From the NCBI GenBank assembly GCA_039821555.1, contig JBCBNX010000015.1:1-64000 (forward strand): a stretch of DNA of 64,000 bases, given 5' to 3'. Source of the DNA: Bacteroidota bacterium. GTDB taxonomy: Bacteria > Bacteroidota > Rhodothermia > Rhodothermales > Rubricoccaceae. The notes under the pieces are model-generated. The model did not search any database. It was not told where the DNA came from and saw only the letters and a list, made by a program, of their open reading frames with translations. Position 1 is the first letter of the stretch. Each line of letters opens with the position of its first letter. The position numbers and the translations under genes were made by a program. Shown here in pieces: positions 8,066 to 16,906 of this stretch.

Positions 8066-9451
8066 ATGGAACCCACCGCCCGCACCGGCAGCGTCCTCGT
8101 CGTGGACGACAACGAAGACGTGCTCACCGCCATCCGGCTGCTCCTTAAGCCGCACGTTGAGACGATCCACACGGCCACGCGGCCCGATGCGCTGCCGACG
8201 CTGCTCCGTGAGGAGCGCTACGACGTGGTGCTGCTCGACATGAACTTTACCAAGGACGCCTCCTCGGGGAAGGAAGGGCTGACCTGGCTCGGGCACGTCC
8301 AGAAGCTCGACCCCGAGGCCGTCGTCATCCTCATCACGGCCTACGGCGACGTGAGCCTAGCCGTCGAGGCGATGAAGGGCGGCGCGACCGACTTCGTGAC
8401 GAAGCCCTGGCAAAACGAGAAGCTCGTCGCGACGGTCAAGAACGGCATCCAGCTGCGCCGCACGAAGGCGGAAGTCGCCACGCTGCGCGACCGGCAGGTC
8501 CACCTCACGCGCGACCTCGACCGGCCCTACCAGGACATCGTCGGCGAGAGCGACCCCATGCAGGCCGTCTTCGCGACCATCGACAAGGTGGCGGCGACGG
8601 ACGCGAACGTGCTCATCCTCGGCGAGAACGGGACGGGCAAGGAACTCGTCGCGCGGGCCATCCACCGCCGCTCCCGCCGTGCCGACGAGATCTTCGTGGC
8701 CGTCGACCTCGGCGCGCTCACGGAGAGCCTCTTCGAGAGCGAACTGTTTGGCTATACGAAGGGCGCCTTCACGGGGGCCAACGCCGACCGTGCAGGCCGC
8801 TTCGAGGTGGCCTCGGGCGGGACGCTCTTCCTCGACGAGATCGGCAACATCGGCGCGGCACAGCAGGCGAAGCTGCTCACCGTGCTCCAGCGCCGCGAGG
8901 TGACGCGCGTCGGGGCGCCCACGCCCGTCGCGGTGGACGTGCGCCTCGTCTCGGCGACGAACGCGCCGCTCTACGAACGGGTCAGCGAAGGCGCGTTCCG
9001 GCAGGACCTCCTCTACCGCATCAACACGGTCGAGATCGTGCTCCCGCCGCTGCGCGAGCGCGGGGACGACATCGACCTCCTCGCCGAGCACTTCCTCAAG
9101 CTCTACGCGCAGAAGTACGACAAGCCCGTGCGCGACATCGCGGCCAGCGCCCGCAACAAGCTGCGCGGCTACCGCTGGCCCGGCAACGTCCGCGAACTCC
9201 AGCACACGATGGAGCGCGCCGTCATCCTTGCCGACGGCTCCACCGTCAAGCCCGACGTGCTCGACTTCACCGCGCCGCCCGACCTGAGCAAGGACCGCCT
9301 CGCGCTCGACAGCCTGGACCTCGAAGAGATCGAGCGCACGGTGATCCGCAAGGCGCTCTCAAAGCACGGTGGCAACATCTCCCGCGCCGCCGACGACCTA
9401 GGGTTGACCAGGAAATCCTTGTATCGTCGAATCGAGAAGTACGGACTGTAA
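8066..9451 (+). CDS. Sigma-54-dependent response regulator, NtrC family
   Basis: 461-residue transcription activator with three domains. The receiver domain (about 9-125) has acidic residues in VVDDNED, the phosphoacceptor Asp in LLDMNF and the Lys in TKPW. The AAA+ domain (about 148-375) has Walker A GENGTGKE, the sigma-54 contact loop GAFTGA, Walker B GGTLFLDEIG and the RWPGNVREL sensor 2 segment. The Fis-type helix-turn-helix (about 420-461) ends in SLYRRIEKYGL. It is divergent from the efflux operon and probably activates it on phosphorylation; no partner kinase is adjacent. The last 15 or so codons use rarer synonyms (CTA, TTG, AGG, CGT, CGA) than the rest of the gene, and a second, diverged copy of this end follows the stop. 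Confidence 0.95.
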   Translation: MEPTARTGSVLVVDDNEDVLTAIRLLLKPHVETIHTATRPDALPTLLREERYDVVLLDMNFTKDASSGKEGLTWLGHVQKLDPEAVVILITAYGDVSLAVEAMKGGATDFVTKPWQNEKLVATVKNGIQLRRTKAEVATLRDRQVHLTRDLDRPYQDIVGESDPMQAVFATIDKVAATDANVLILGENGTGKELVARAIHRRSRRADEIFVAVDLGALTESLFESELFGYTKGAFTGANADRAGRFEVASGGTLFLDEIGNIGAAQQAKLLTVLQRREVTRVGAPTPVAVDVRLVSATNAPLYERVSEGAFRQDLLYRINTVEIVLPPLRERGDDIDLLAEHFLKLYAQKYDKPVRDIAASARNKLRGYRWPGNVRELQHTMERAVILADGSTVKPDVLDFTAPPDLSKDRLALDSLDLEEIERTVIRKALSKHGGNISRAADDLGLTRKSLYRRIEKYGL

Positions 9452-9460
9452 CCGTACGGG

Positions 9461-9561
9461 CACGGCGGCACCCCAACATCAACCAGGGCTCCCGCGCCGC
9501 CGCCGGTCTCGGCCTCACCCGCAGATCACTCTACCGGCGGATCGAGAAGTATGGGCTCTAA
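9461..9561 (+). pseudogene. Leftover second copy of a Fis-domain 3' end
   Basis: Just after the regulator stop, the plus strand from about 9476 to the TAA at 9559-9561 encodes a second version of the regulator's C-terminus (SRAAAGLGLTRRSLYRRIEK, then YGL and stop). It begins with a shared His-Gly-Gly segment at 9461 but is out of frame there. The amino acids match closely, but most third codon positions differ, and this copy uses the GC-rich codons usual in the window (CTC, CGC, CGG). It has no start and is too short to act alone, so it is a remnant of a paralog or of a displaced original end. Confidence 0.75.
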
Positions 9562-9564
9562 GGA

Positions 9565-10116
9565 CTAGTCCTTGGCCTTCTTCCCGAGTTCGTCGGTAAT
9601 GACATGAAGCCCTCCAGCGAGACCTCCAGCCATTCCCAACACAAGAGCGTCTAGTAACCAGGTAGCTCGCGTCCAATACCAGAGGGCCAAGCCTCCAGCC
9701 AGAAAGGCTATGTTGGCAGCCACGATTGCTACTACTTGACTCCGCTCGGTTCGGAAGAGAGGACCGGGCGGACGCGGCACCCACTTGTTGACGAGCGTGA
9801 ACGAGGCAATAGTCGCAACCACTGTCCCGAAGAGAAACCGTACGCCATACGCCAGTGATTCGGCATTCGCTTGTGTGCCTTCTATCGCTGCTATGATCTG
9901 CACAGTGCTTAGAACCGTACCAATCAGTAGCAGCCCAGCCGTCCCGAGTAGCAGCAGCCTACGAGGACGTAGTCGGCCGGTCTCCGTGTGATTGCGGTGC
10001 CTCCAAGCCAGCAGTGCAACCACGAGGGCGCCAAGACCTGGTGCCAGGAAACCGTAGGGCTGTGCGATGAAGTCTAGAATCAAAATCAGAGGGGGGCCGT
10101 GGACGATGCTTGTCAA
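9565..10116 (-). CDS. Hypothetical membrane protein
   Basis: 183 residues with about four or five hydrophobic segments (PYGFLAPGLGALVVALLAW, LLLLGTAGLLLIGTVL, FLFGTVVATIASFTLV, VVAIVAANIAFLAGGLALWY and a Gly-rich one near the end) and a charged C-terminus (DELGKKAKD). It is probably an inner-membrane protein; I recognise no family. No ATG is available: the frame opens at a TTG (10116) and the next upstream in-frame codons run to a stop near 10141, so the start is uncertain. It sits alone between the Fis-end remnant, which it meets tail to tail, and cloverleaf copy 2. Confidence 0.5.
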   Translation of the reverse strand: MTSIVHGPPLILILDFIAQPYGFLAPGLGALVVALLAWRHRNHTETGRLRPRRLLLLGTAGLLLIGTVLSTVQIIAAIEGTQANAESLAYGVRFLFGTVVATIASFTLVNKWVPRPPGPLFRTERSQVVAIVAANIAFLAGGLALWYWTRATWLLDALVLGMAGGLAGGLHVITDELGKKAKD

Positions 10117-10192
10117 GCTAACCCTGACCTTGCAACCTTGTCATCCTGGTTGCGGGGCCTGAAAGGCGAGGTAGGGAGAGCGTGCTAGCGCA

Positions 10193-10312
10193 TCGGCTCC
10201 CCCCGTTTTGGTTGACAGTCGCTCTGCTCCCATGTCAACCAAAACTGTCCCCCTCACGCGTGAGGGGGACAGCTTGACCGCCGTTTCAGGCGCGTCAAGC
10301 GGGGGGAGCCGA
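10193..10312. repeat. Cloverleaf intergenic element, copy 2
   Basis: 120 bp with the same plan as copy 1: outer stem 10193-10205 with 10300-10312 (13 bp), arm 1 10206-10217 with 10233-10244, arm 2 10245-10256 with 10261-10272, arm 3 10273-10278 with 10294-10299. The stems of the arms are identical to copy 1; differences lie mainly in the loops (CGCG instead of GACA in arm 2) and the outer stem is longer. It lies between a membrane protein gene and the 3' end of a T9SS gene. Confidence 0.85.
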
Positions 10313-10358
10313 CCGAAGCGCTGTGGGAAGCGGCTTGGCTCTCCATCATCTGGTTGCC

Positions 10359-13300
10359 TCAGCGCATCAGGACCATGCGCTTGGTGGCGCGGAAGGAGCC
10401 GGCCTGCAGGCGGTAGAGGTAGACGCCGCTCGCGAACGCCCGCGCGTCCCAGCGGACCTCGTGGAAGCCCGGGGCCTGCTCGCCGTCGAAGAGGACGGCC
10501 ACGCGGCGACCGGCGATGTCGTAGACCTCCAGCGTGACATGCTCCGTTGTGGGCAGGTCGTAGCGGATGGTCGTGGTCGGGTTGAACGGGTTGGGATAGT
10601 TGCCCCCGAGCGCGAACTCGGTGGGCAGCGTCGGGTCGCCCTCGGCGGACACGTCGGAGACGACCGTCGTGACGGCGTCCGGCTCGGTGGGCGCGGCCTC
10701 GCGGTTGCCCGCGGGATCCTGTGCGACGGCGAAGAACGCGTACGTGCTGCCGACCTCGCCGGTGTAGGACGCGCCTACGGCGTCAGTCCGCAGCCACACG
10801 TCGTACGGCCCGCCGTCGACCGAGACGAAGACGGTATAGGACTGCACGCCCGCCGCGTCGTCGGCGCCCGTCCACGAGACGGGGAACGTCGCCCGCGTCT
10901 GCTCATCGGCGAGGTCTTCCACGGTGCTCGTCGGGGCCTGCGAGTCGAGCGTGTTCGACCACAGCGGCGTATCGATGGGCTCGTTGAGGTCGAAGAAGAT
11001 GCGCGCCTCGTTGGTAACCACGCTGCCGGACGGGAGGTCGTCCTTCGTCGCGACACGGAAGAAGACGCCGCCGTCGCCCTCAGGCGGCGTGTTGTTGGGC
11101 GGCAGGAAGCCCGCGAAGGGGTCCTCGGGCAGCGCGCCCGTCGCCGGGTCGAGGCCCGTGAACCGCCAGGTCGCGATGCCGGTCGCGCGGTCGAGCACGG
11201 CGTCGACCTGCACGAGCAGGCTGTTGGCCGGGCGCAGGTCAAGCGTCGTCGTGAACGCCGAGAGGCCCGGCGGCGGCGTGTAGCTCCATTCCCCGAAGTA
11301 GACCGTGCCCATCGTGAACGTGTCGAGGTCGAAGCGCGACGTATCGAGGGTGTCCACAACGATCACTTCGAGCGCGGGGGCGGTCGCCTCGGGCTTGTTC
11401 TCGAAGCGGATCTGATAATTGAACGGGTCGCGGCCGTTCACATAGCGCGCGTCGCCGGCGCCGGACGGCCCCAGCTTGTCGTTCGGGTCAATGGACGCTA
11501 CGATTCGCGCGTCGTGACTGACGCCGAAGAAGCGGTCCATCACAGGCCCGCAGTTGGCTGCGACCGACGCGACGCCGGCACCGCCCGTGAGCAGCACCTT
11601 CATCGTCTTGAGGATCGCCTTGCCCGCCTTGAGCGCCGGGATAAATTCGGCCCCGCAATCGAGGAGGAGCCCGCCGATCGATACCAGCAGCTGCGACATG
11701 TAGGCCAGGCGCTGGTCCTCCGTGGACGCCATCGCGCCGCTGATGCTGTCCAAGAAGATCTTGCCGAGGAAGACTTCCGCGCTGCGAATGCACCCGACGC
11801 CGGGGATGAAGTCGAGGACGATGTCGGCCGCCGAGCTGAGGATTGCGTAGACGCAGTTGACCGTGTCCGACGTGCCACCGCTTTGGAGCGCGGACGCGAA
11901 AGCCTGCGCATACTCCGGCGCGAGGCGTGCGGCGGCGGCTTCGCTCGGGAAGCTGAGTAGCATCGGGTCGGCCGTCCACGCGCTCAGTTGCGGCGTGATC
12001 GCGAGGAAGTCGAGCGTGACCGTCTCGCCCGGCGGCACGAGCGGCAGGACGAGCGGATAAATCAGCTGGTCGAGCGTGTCGAGCACGGTCTCGTACTCCT
12101 CCCACGAGCCGAAGTCGGTGAAGCCCGGCGGCGCGTTGAGGTCGCCGAGGTCGAAGAGCGGTTCGAGCGCGGCGTCGATGCGCGGGTCCTTCTGGAGCGA
12201 GATGTAGAGCGGGACCAGCACGGCGTCGGCGTTGCCGCGGTTGGTGACGCTCACGCTGTAGCGCGCCAGCCGCCCCGGCCGCACCGCAGGCGGGCCGCCC
12301 ACGTCCACCCACAGGTCGGGCGCGACGGCGTCTTCGATGGTGAACGCCGCCGCGAGCGTTTCGGACGGCCCGCTGCCGCTCGTCACGACCACATCCCACG
12401 TGCCTGTCGGCGCGCCGGTGAGGTCGAACGACCCCGCTACCTGATCGGCACCGGTCTCGACGTACTGCGGCGCGAGCACGGTGCCGCCGTTGCGCAGTTC
12501 GATGGACGCGCCCTCGGCGAAGCCCTGGCCTACGGCGCGGACGAACGCCGTGCCCTCGCTGCCCGCCGTGGTCGGGGTGACGTAGAACACGTCGAAGGCG
12601 TCGGACGGCGAGCCGTCGGCGATGGTGACGGTGCCGCGCGAGGTCGATCCTAGCGTGTAGGAGGCGTCGGGCAGGAGGGTGACGATGACCGTCTCGCCGT
12701 CGTCGGCGTTGGCGTCGTTGCGCGGGAAGATCAGGAGGTCGACGGAGCGCGCGCCAGCCGGGATCGTGACCGTGGAGCGGGTCGTGCTCGTGACGTAGTC
12801 GGCGAACGGCGTTGCGGTGCCGCCCAGCGAGAACGGGACGACGACCGGCGTGGCGAGCGCGAAGTTGGTGCGGAGCGTGACGACGCCTGGCACGCGGCCG
12901 TCCTCGGCAGCCTCTGGCGTGGTCACGTCGAGCGCGATCGTGAGCGGCCCGGGCGCGATGGTGAGCGGGCCGCCCGTGGCGCGTCCGCCGCGGGGGTCTT
13001 CGGCTACGACGTCGTAGGTGCCGAGTTGGCCGCCCGCGCTGAGGTCGGCGACGACCTCGACGAGGTCGGGGCCCATGCTGCGGATGCCGAGCGGAATCTC
13101 CGGCGCACCCACCGGGTCTGCGCAGCCGTTGCAGACAAGTCGGAACGTCGCGTCGGGCGCGAATCCGCTGCCGGAGAGCGTCAGCGTGCGCGGAGCGCCG
13201 GTCTCCACGACGGGCGTTTCGAGCGTGAGCGATGGCCCGAGCGTCGGGACGCCCATCACGGTCGTGAGCAGGAAGCCCTGATCGAAGTCGCCGACGCTGG

Positions 13301-14987
13301 GGTAGAGCGTGACGCCGTTCTCCGGAGCCACGAGGCCGTCGAACTGGGCGAAGGTGCCCTCGATCTGGCCGAGGATCGGCGTGAACGTGTCGCCCGGCTG
13401 CGGGGCGAAGCCGTCGATGAACGCCACGTTGAGCGTGCCGTCGAGCGAGGCGGTGGCGGTGCCGAGCACGTCATACTCCGTCTGCGCGGTCGTCCCGCCG
13501 AGTTCGATCGCGAGCGTGCCGTCGCCGTTGGGATAGGTCCCCGCTACCTGGAGCCGCCCCGGCGACAGGCCCGGCGCGACCGTGCCCGCGTTCTCGAACG
13601 TGCCGTTGAACAGGCTCAGCGTCCCCACGCCGCGCAGCGTGCCTGCCTCGGTGTTCTCGAATACGTCCGTGATGGTCAGCGAGCCGTCCTCGATATCGAA
13701 GGGGCCTTCGTTCACGAACGGGACCGCGAGTTCGAAGAAGAAGCGGCTCGTCTTGCGCGCATCGCTGCGGTTGACCACGCGGCCGGTACCGTTGATGGCG
13801 CGCGTCGAGGCGCTTAGGATCAGCGTGCCGTCGTTGACGATCTCGGCGTTCTGCAACGTGAGGCCCTCGGTGACATCGACCGTGCCCGTGTTCGCCAGCG
13901 TCCACCCGTCGAGGGTGCTTCGCAGTTCTACAAAGCCGCCCTCCGCGACGGACAGCATGCCGGTGCCTGTGAGCGTCGTCTGAAAGCCTGTTTCCAGCGT
14001 GCCGTGCACGGTGAGCGCGTCGCCTCCGTTGAACGTAGCGCCGCTGCTGAGTTCGAAGGTGAGCCCGGCCGGAATCTCCAAGTCGGGCGCGTCGAGCGTG
14101 GTGGTGCCGTTGACCTCGATGGTGCCGGTACCGCCGAGCGTGACGGTGGTGAACGTGTGGGTCGCGCCGTTCTGGAAGCGCAGCAGCTTGTCATCGGCGA
14201 CGGTGAGCGTCGCGCCCGTGTGTGTGCTTGGCGCTTCGATGAGGATGTTGTCCTCCTCGACGACGAGCGCCCCCGTGTTGGTTAGCGGAACCTGGATCGG
14301 GACGCTGCCGCGGTTGACCTTGCGGAGCGTGCCGCTGTTACGCAGTTCGCCATCGCCCGCGATGCTGCGTCCGCCACCGCCGCCCTCGTGGATCAACTCC
14401 CCGCGGTTGTCGAGGACGGTGCCGTCTTCGATCGTGAGCCGCTCCGTGATACGCAGCAGACCGTTGTTTAGCACAGTCGGCGCGGCGAGGGTGCCCTGCA
14501 CGCTCAGCTCGCCTGCCGCTGCGACCTCAACGGGGCCGTCGCTGCGGAAGACGGTGGCCGTCGCCGAGCCCATGCGCAGCAAGCCGCCATTGACGCTGAC
14601 GCTGCCGCTGACGTCGAGGAGGTAGGAGAAGTCGAAGCGCCCGCCGGTCTGCACGCGGAGGTCGCCGCTGAGCGTAAGGTTGACGTTGCCGCCGCTGGTG
14701 CGCAGCCGCTGCTCGCCGTCCATGCTGCCCGAGCCGACCGTGAGTTCACCGGCCTCCGCCGAGGCGTTCAGCGTGACGATGTAGGTGCCTGGCGTCGTGA
14801 TGCAGACCTGGTCGCCGATGCCCGGCACGCGGGCCGGGGCCCAGTTGGTGGCGTCGGACCAGACGCCGTTGTCGGGCTCGGCCCACGAGATCGAGCACTG
14901 GGCGAACGAGACCGCAGGAGAAAGCGCGGCGGCAAAAAGGAATGCGGGGAAGAGGACGGCGAGCGCGAGGCGTAGGAAGCGTTGCAT
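10359..14987 (-). CDS. Large T9SS-secreted adhesin-like protein (beta-helix, Calx-beta, sorting tail)
   Basis: 1542 residues from the ATG at 14987 (MQRFLRLALAVLF), which gives a clean signal peptide ending near SFAQC. The N-terminal third (about 25-560) is built of short repeated strands of the form LTVGSG, GTLDNRGELI, typical of right-handed beta-helix passenger domains. A Calx-beta-like domain (TPEAAEDGRVPG, about 680-800) follows. Near residues 1040-1150 there is an unusual hydrophobic helical, Cys-containing stretch. Next come the SIDPNDKLGPSG block of the DUF7619-like conserved domain (about 1165-1360) and an Ig-like domain. The end is a T9SS type A sorting tail with NYPNPFNPTT and a final RMVLMR. 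It should be exported across the outer membrane and anchored or released. Ligand unknown. Confidence 0.88.
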   Translation of the reverse strand: MQRFLRLALAVLFPAFLFAAALSPAVSFAQCSISWAEPDNGVWSDATNWAPARVPGIGDQVCITTPGTYIVTLNASAEAGELTVGSGSMDGEQRLRTSGGNVNLTLSGDLRVQTGGRFDFSYLLDVSGSVSVNGGLLRMGSATATVFRSDGPVEVAAAGELSVQGTLAAPTVLNNGLLRITERLTIEDGTVLDNRGELIHEGGGGGRSIAGDGELRNSGTLRKVNRGSVPIQVPLTNTGALVVEEDNILIEAPSTHTGATLTVADDKLLRFQNGATHTFTTVTLGGTGTIEVNGTTTLDAPDLEIPAGLTFELSSGATFNGGDALTVHGTLETGFQTTLTGTGMLSVAEGGFVELRSTLDGWTLANTGTVDVTEGLTLQNAEIVNDGTLILSASTRAINGTGRVVNRSDARKTSRFFFELAVPFVNEGPFDIEDGSLTITDVFENTEAGTLRGVGTLSLFNGTFENAGTVAPGLSPGRLQVAGTYPNGDGTLAIELGGTTAQTEYDVLGTATASLDGTLNVAFIDGFAPQPGDTFTPILGQIEGTFAQFDGLVAPENGVTLYPSVGDFDQGFLLTTVMGVPTLGPSLTLETPVVETGAPRTLTLSGSGFAPDATFRLVCNGCADPVGAPEIPLGIRSMGPDLVEVVADLSAGGQLGTYDVVAEDPRGGRATGGPLTIAPGPLTIALDVTTPEAAEDGRVPGVVTLRTNFALATPVVVPFSLGGTATPFADYVTSTTRSTVTIPAGARSVDLLIFPRNDANADDGETVIVTLLPDASYTLGSTSRGTVTIADGSPSDAFDVFYVTPTTAGSEGTAFVRAVGQGFAEGASIELRNGGTVLAPQYVETGADQVAGSFDLTGAPTGTWDVVVTSGSGPSETLAAAFTIEDAVAPDLWVDVGGPPAVRPGRLARYSVSVTNRGNADAVLVPLYISLQKDPRIDAALEPLFDLGDLNAPPGFTDFGSWEEYETVLDTLDQLIYPLVLPLVPPGETVTLDFLAITPQLSAWTADPMLLSFPSEAAAARLAPEYAQAFASALQSGGTSDTVNCVYAILSSAADIVLDFIPGVGCIRSAEVFLGKIFLDSISGAMASTEDQRLAYMSQLLVSIGGLLLDCGAEFIPALKAGKAILKTMKVLLTGGAGVASVAANCGPVMDRFFGVSHDARIVASIDPNDKLGPSGAGDARYVNGRDPFNYQIRFENKPEATAPALEVIVVDTLDTSRFDLDTFTMGTVYFGEWSYTPPPGLSAFTTTLDLRPANSLLVQVDAVLDRATGIATWRFTGLDPATGALPEDPFAGFLPPNNTPPEGDGGVFFRVATKDDLPSGSVVTNEARIFFDLNEPIDTPLWSNTLDSQAPTSTVEDLADEQTRATFPVSWTGADDAAGVQSYTVFVSVDGGPYDVWLRTDAVGASYTGEVGSTYAFFAVAQDPAGNREAAPTEPDAVTTVVSDVSAEGDPTLPTEFALGGNYPNPFNPTTTIRYDLPTTEHVTLEVYDIAGRRVAVLFDGEQAPGFHEVRWDARAFASGVYLYRLQAGSFRATKRMVLMR

Positions 14988-15216
14988 GACCGGCACAGAT
15001 TGCGAGGAGGGACGCGATACAGGGAGGGACGAAGGGGGTGCGTAGTAGCCTCCGTGCGATTCGCTCGCGAAAGTGATCACCCGCTCGCCACTTTTCCGGG
15101 ATCGGCTGAGGCGCGCTCAGGGCAACCACGCACGAAGTAAGCCGAGCGAAGCGAAACACGGGCGTCCGGCGAACCGTGCAGGGGACACGACTCCGCGAAG
15201 TAATCCTCCTGCGCCG

Positions 15217-16893
15217 GTGCCTGCCCGCTACGTCTTCCTGCTCCTGACCGCGGTCCTGAATCCTGCTGCCCTCGCGCAGCCCGTGAAGATCGCCGTGACG
15301 GACGAGGTGGTGCGGACGATCCCGGCGGACTACTACGGCATCCAGTACCACCGCAACACCTACAGCGCGCCCGTTGCGCTCGCCAAGCTGGAGCAGCTGC
15401 CCTTCACGAGCGTGCGCATCTGGGCCTACCCTCGGCTCTTCAGCCCCGAACCTGGCGTCTGGGACTGGAGCGACCTCGACCGGGAAATCAGCGAGGTCGT
15501 CGCGGCGGGCTACGTGCCCATCGTATGCCTCTTCCAGGGCGAGGACTGGCGCACCAGCACCGCCGATGACCCGTGGTGGAACGACGCCACGCAGCACGCC
15601 GCCTGGACCGAGGCCGCGCGCGCCCTTGCCACACGCTACGCCGACGACGTGGACACCTGGATCGTCTACGACGAGATCAACTACCTCAGCGCCGAGCGGC
15701 CGTACTACTTCCCCCTCAACCTCTCGGCGACGCTCTACCTCGACGCCGCGCGCGCCATCCGCGACGCCGATCCCGGCTCCGCGATCGGCGGGCCGTCGGG
15801 CTTCTCGGGGTGGGAGAACGGCTACTGGGCCGCGCGCGTCCTGTCGCGTCCCGACGGCCCCGCGTTGCTCGACGTCGTCTCGTCGAACCTCTTCCTCTCG
15901 TGGAACGCCGACGACACCGACGCCACGATCATGGGCCGCACGATCTGGTACGAGGAGGCCCCGCTCAAAATCCGCACGCAGACGGCCGGGCACCCTGACC
16001 TCCGGTTGATGCTCGACGCCTACAACGTGTCCGCGCTCTGGACGCGCGACGGCACGCCGACCGGCGAACTCTGGACCGACCCGCGCAACGTGGACACCTT
16101 CGGCGGAGTCGTGCAGACAGCGGCGCTGCTGCACGCGGCGCAGGGCGGCTTCGACATCGCGCTGCGGTGGGAGACGCTCGGCGGCTTCGGCGTGCTGCGG
16201 TGGTACCCGGCCTTCGAGGAGCGCGCGCCGTACTACGCCTGGCAACTCCTCGCCGGGCCCGGCCGCCTGATGCCCGGCAGCACGCTCCTGCGCACCGCCA
16301 CGACGGCTGCGCCGCTGCCCGACCTCCCGCACCACTCGGGGATGAACGTCCACGGCTACGACGTGCAGCCCTTCGCCGTGCGCGACGAGACCGGTGTGAG
16401 TGTCGTCCTCCTGAACAAGACCCCCGAGGCGCAGACTGTCATGGTCGCCCGCCCTGCGGGCATGGCTGGGCACACGCTGTATCGCTTCGAAGACGGTCGC
16501 CACGCTGAGGCGCTGACCCCGCTCGACGAGAGCGAAGCTGGGACGCTCGACCTCACGCTCCCCGGCACGAGCGTCACCGTCGTGCACTATGCCGCCGCAA
16601 CCGGCACGGCTACCGAGACGACGCCCGGGCGCACCCGCCCGAGCCTCGCCGTCGCGCCCAACCCGAGCATAGGACCTGTGACGCTCCATCTCACGCTGCC
16701 CGAACCCGCCTCCGTCCGCCTCGATGTGCGTTCGGCACTCGGACGACGCATCGCCACGCTGGCCGACGAGGTGCGCGGAGCTGGGACGCACACGCTCCCC
16801 CTCGACATGCAGGGCTGGGCCGCAGGCGTCTACTGGGCGCAGCTCTGCGCCGGTTCTGAGTGCACGGTCCGCGCGTTCACGGTGGCGCGCTGA
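15217..16893 (+). CDS. Glycoside-hydrolase-like (clan A type) T9SS-secreted protein
   Basis: 558 residues if started at the GTG at 15217, which puts the signal peptide (YVFLLLTAVLNPAALAQ) at the very N-terminus; the frame is open to 15073 but the extra residues are unlike a signal. The body looks like a TIM-barrel glycosidase of the GH39/GH44/GH79 kind: YYGIQYHRNTYS, FTSVRIWAYPRLFSPEPGVW and an acid/base-like IVYDEINYLS. At the position where such enzymes carry the nucleophile Glu (usually a TEYN-like strand) this protein has LMLDAYNVS. A short beta domain and a T9SS tail (APNPSIGPV through RAFTVAR) follow. Divergent from the adhesin gene. Substrate unknown; it may be non-catalytic. Confidence 0.75.
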   Translation: MPARYVFLLLTAVLNPAALAQPVKIAVTDEVVRTIPADYYGIQYHRNTYSAPVALAKLEQLPFTSVRIWAYPRLFSPEPGVWDWSDLDREISEVVAAGYVPIVCLFQGEDWRTSTADDPWWNDATQHAAWTEAARALATRYADDVDTWIVYDEINYLSAERPYYFPLNLSATLYLDAARAIRDADPGSAIGGPSGFSGWENGYWAARVLSRPDGPALLDVVSSNLFLSWNADDTDATIMGRTIWYEEAPLKIRTQTAGHPDLRLMLDAYNVSALWTRDGTPTGELWTDPRNVDTFGGVVQTAALLHAAQGGFDIALRWETLGGFGVLRWYPAFEERAPYYAWQLLAGPGRLMPGSTLLRTATTAAPLPDLPHHSGMNVHGYDVQPFAVRDETGVSVVLLNKTPEAQTVMVARPAGMAGHTLYRFEDGRHAEALTPLDESEAGTLDLTLPGTSVTVVHYAAATGTATETTPGRTRPSLAVAPNPSIGPVTLHLTLPEPASVRLDVRSALGRRIATLADEVRGAGTHTLPLDMQGWAAGVYWAQLCAGSECTVRAFTVAR

Positions 16894-16906
16894 AGTCAGC
16901 GGCTCG

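Noticed and set aside
6373..8148. Plus-strand frame of 591 codons opposite the adaptor gene
   Set aside because: Runs antisense through the adaptor, the cloverleaf and the regulator start; low-complexity acidic/Ala composition.
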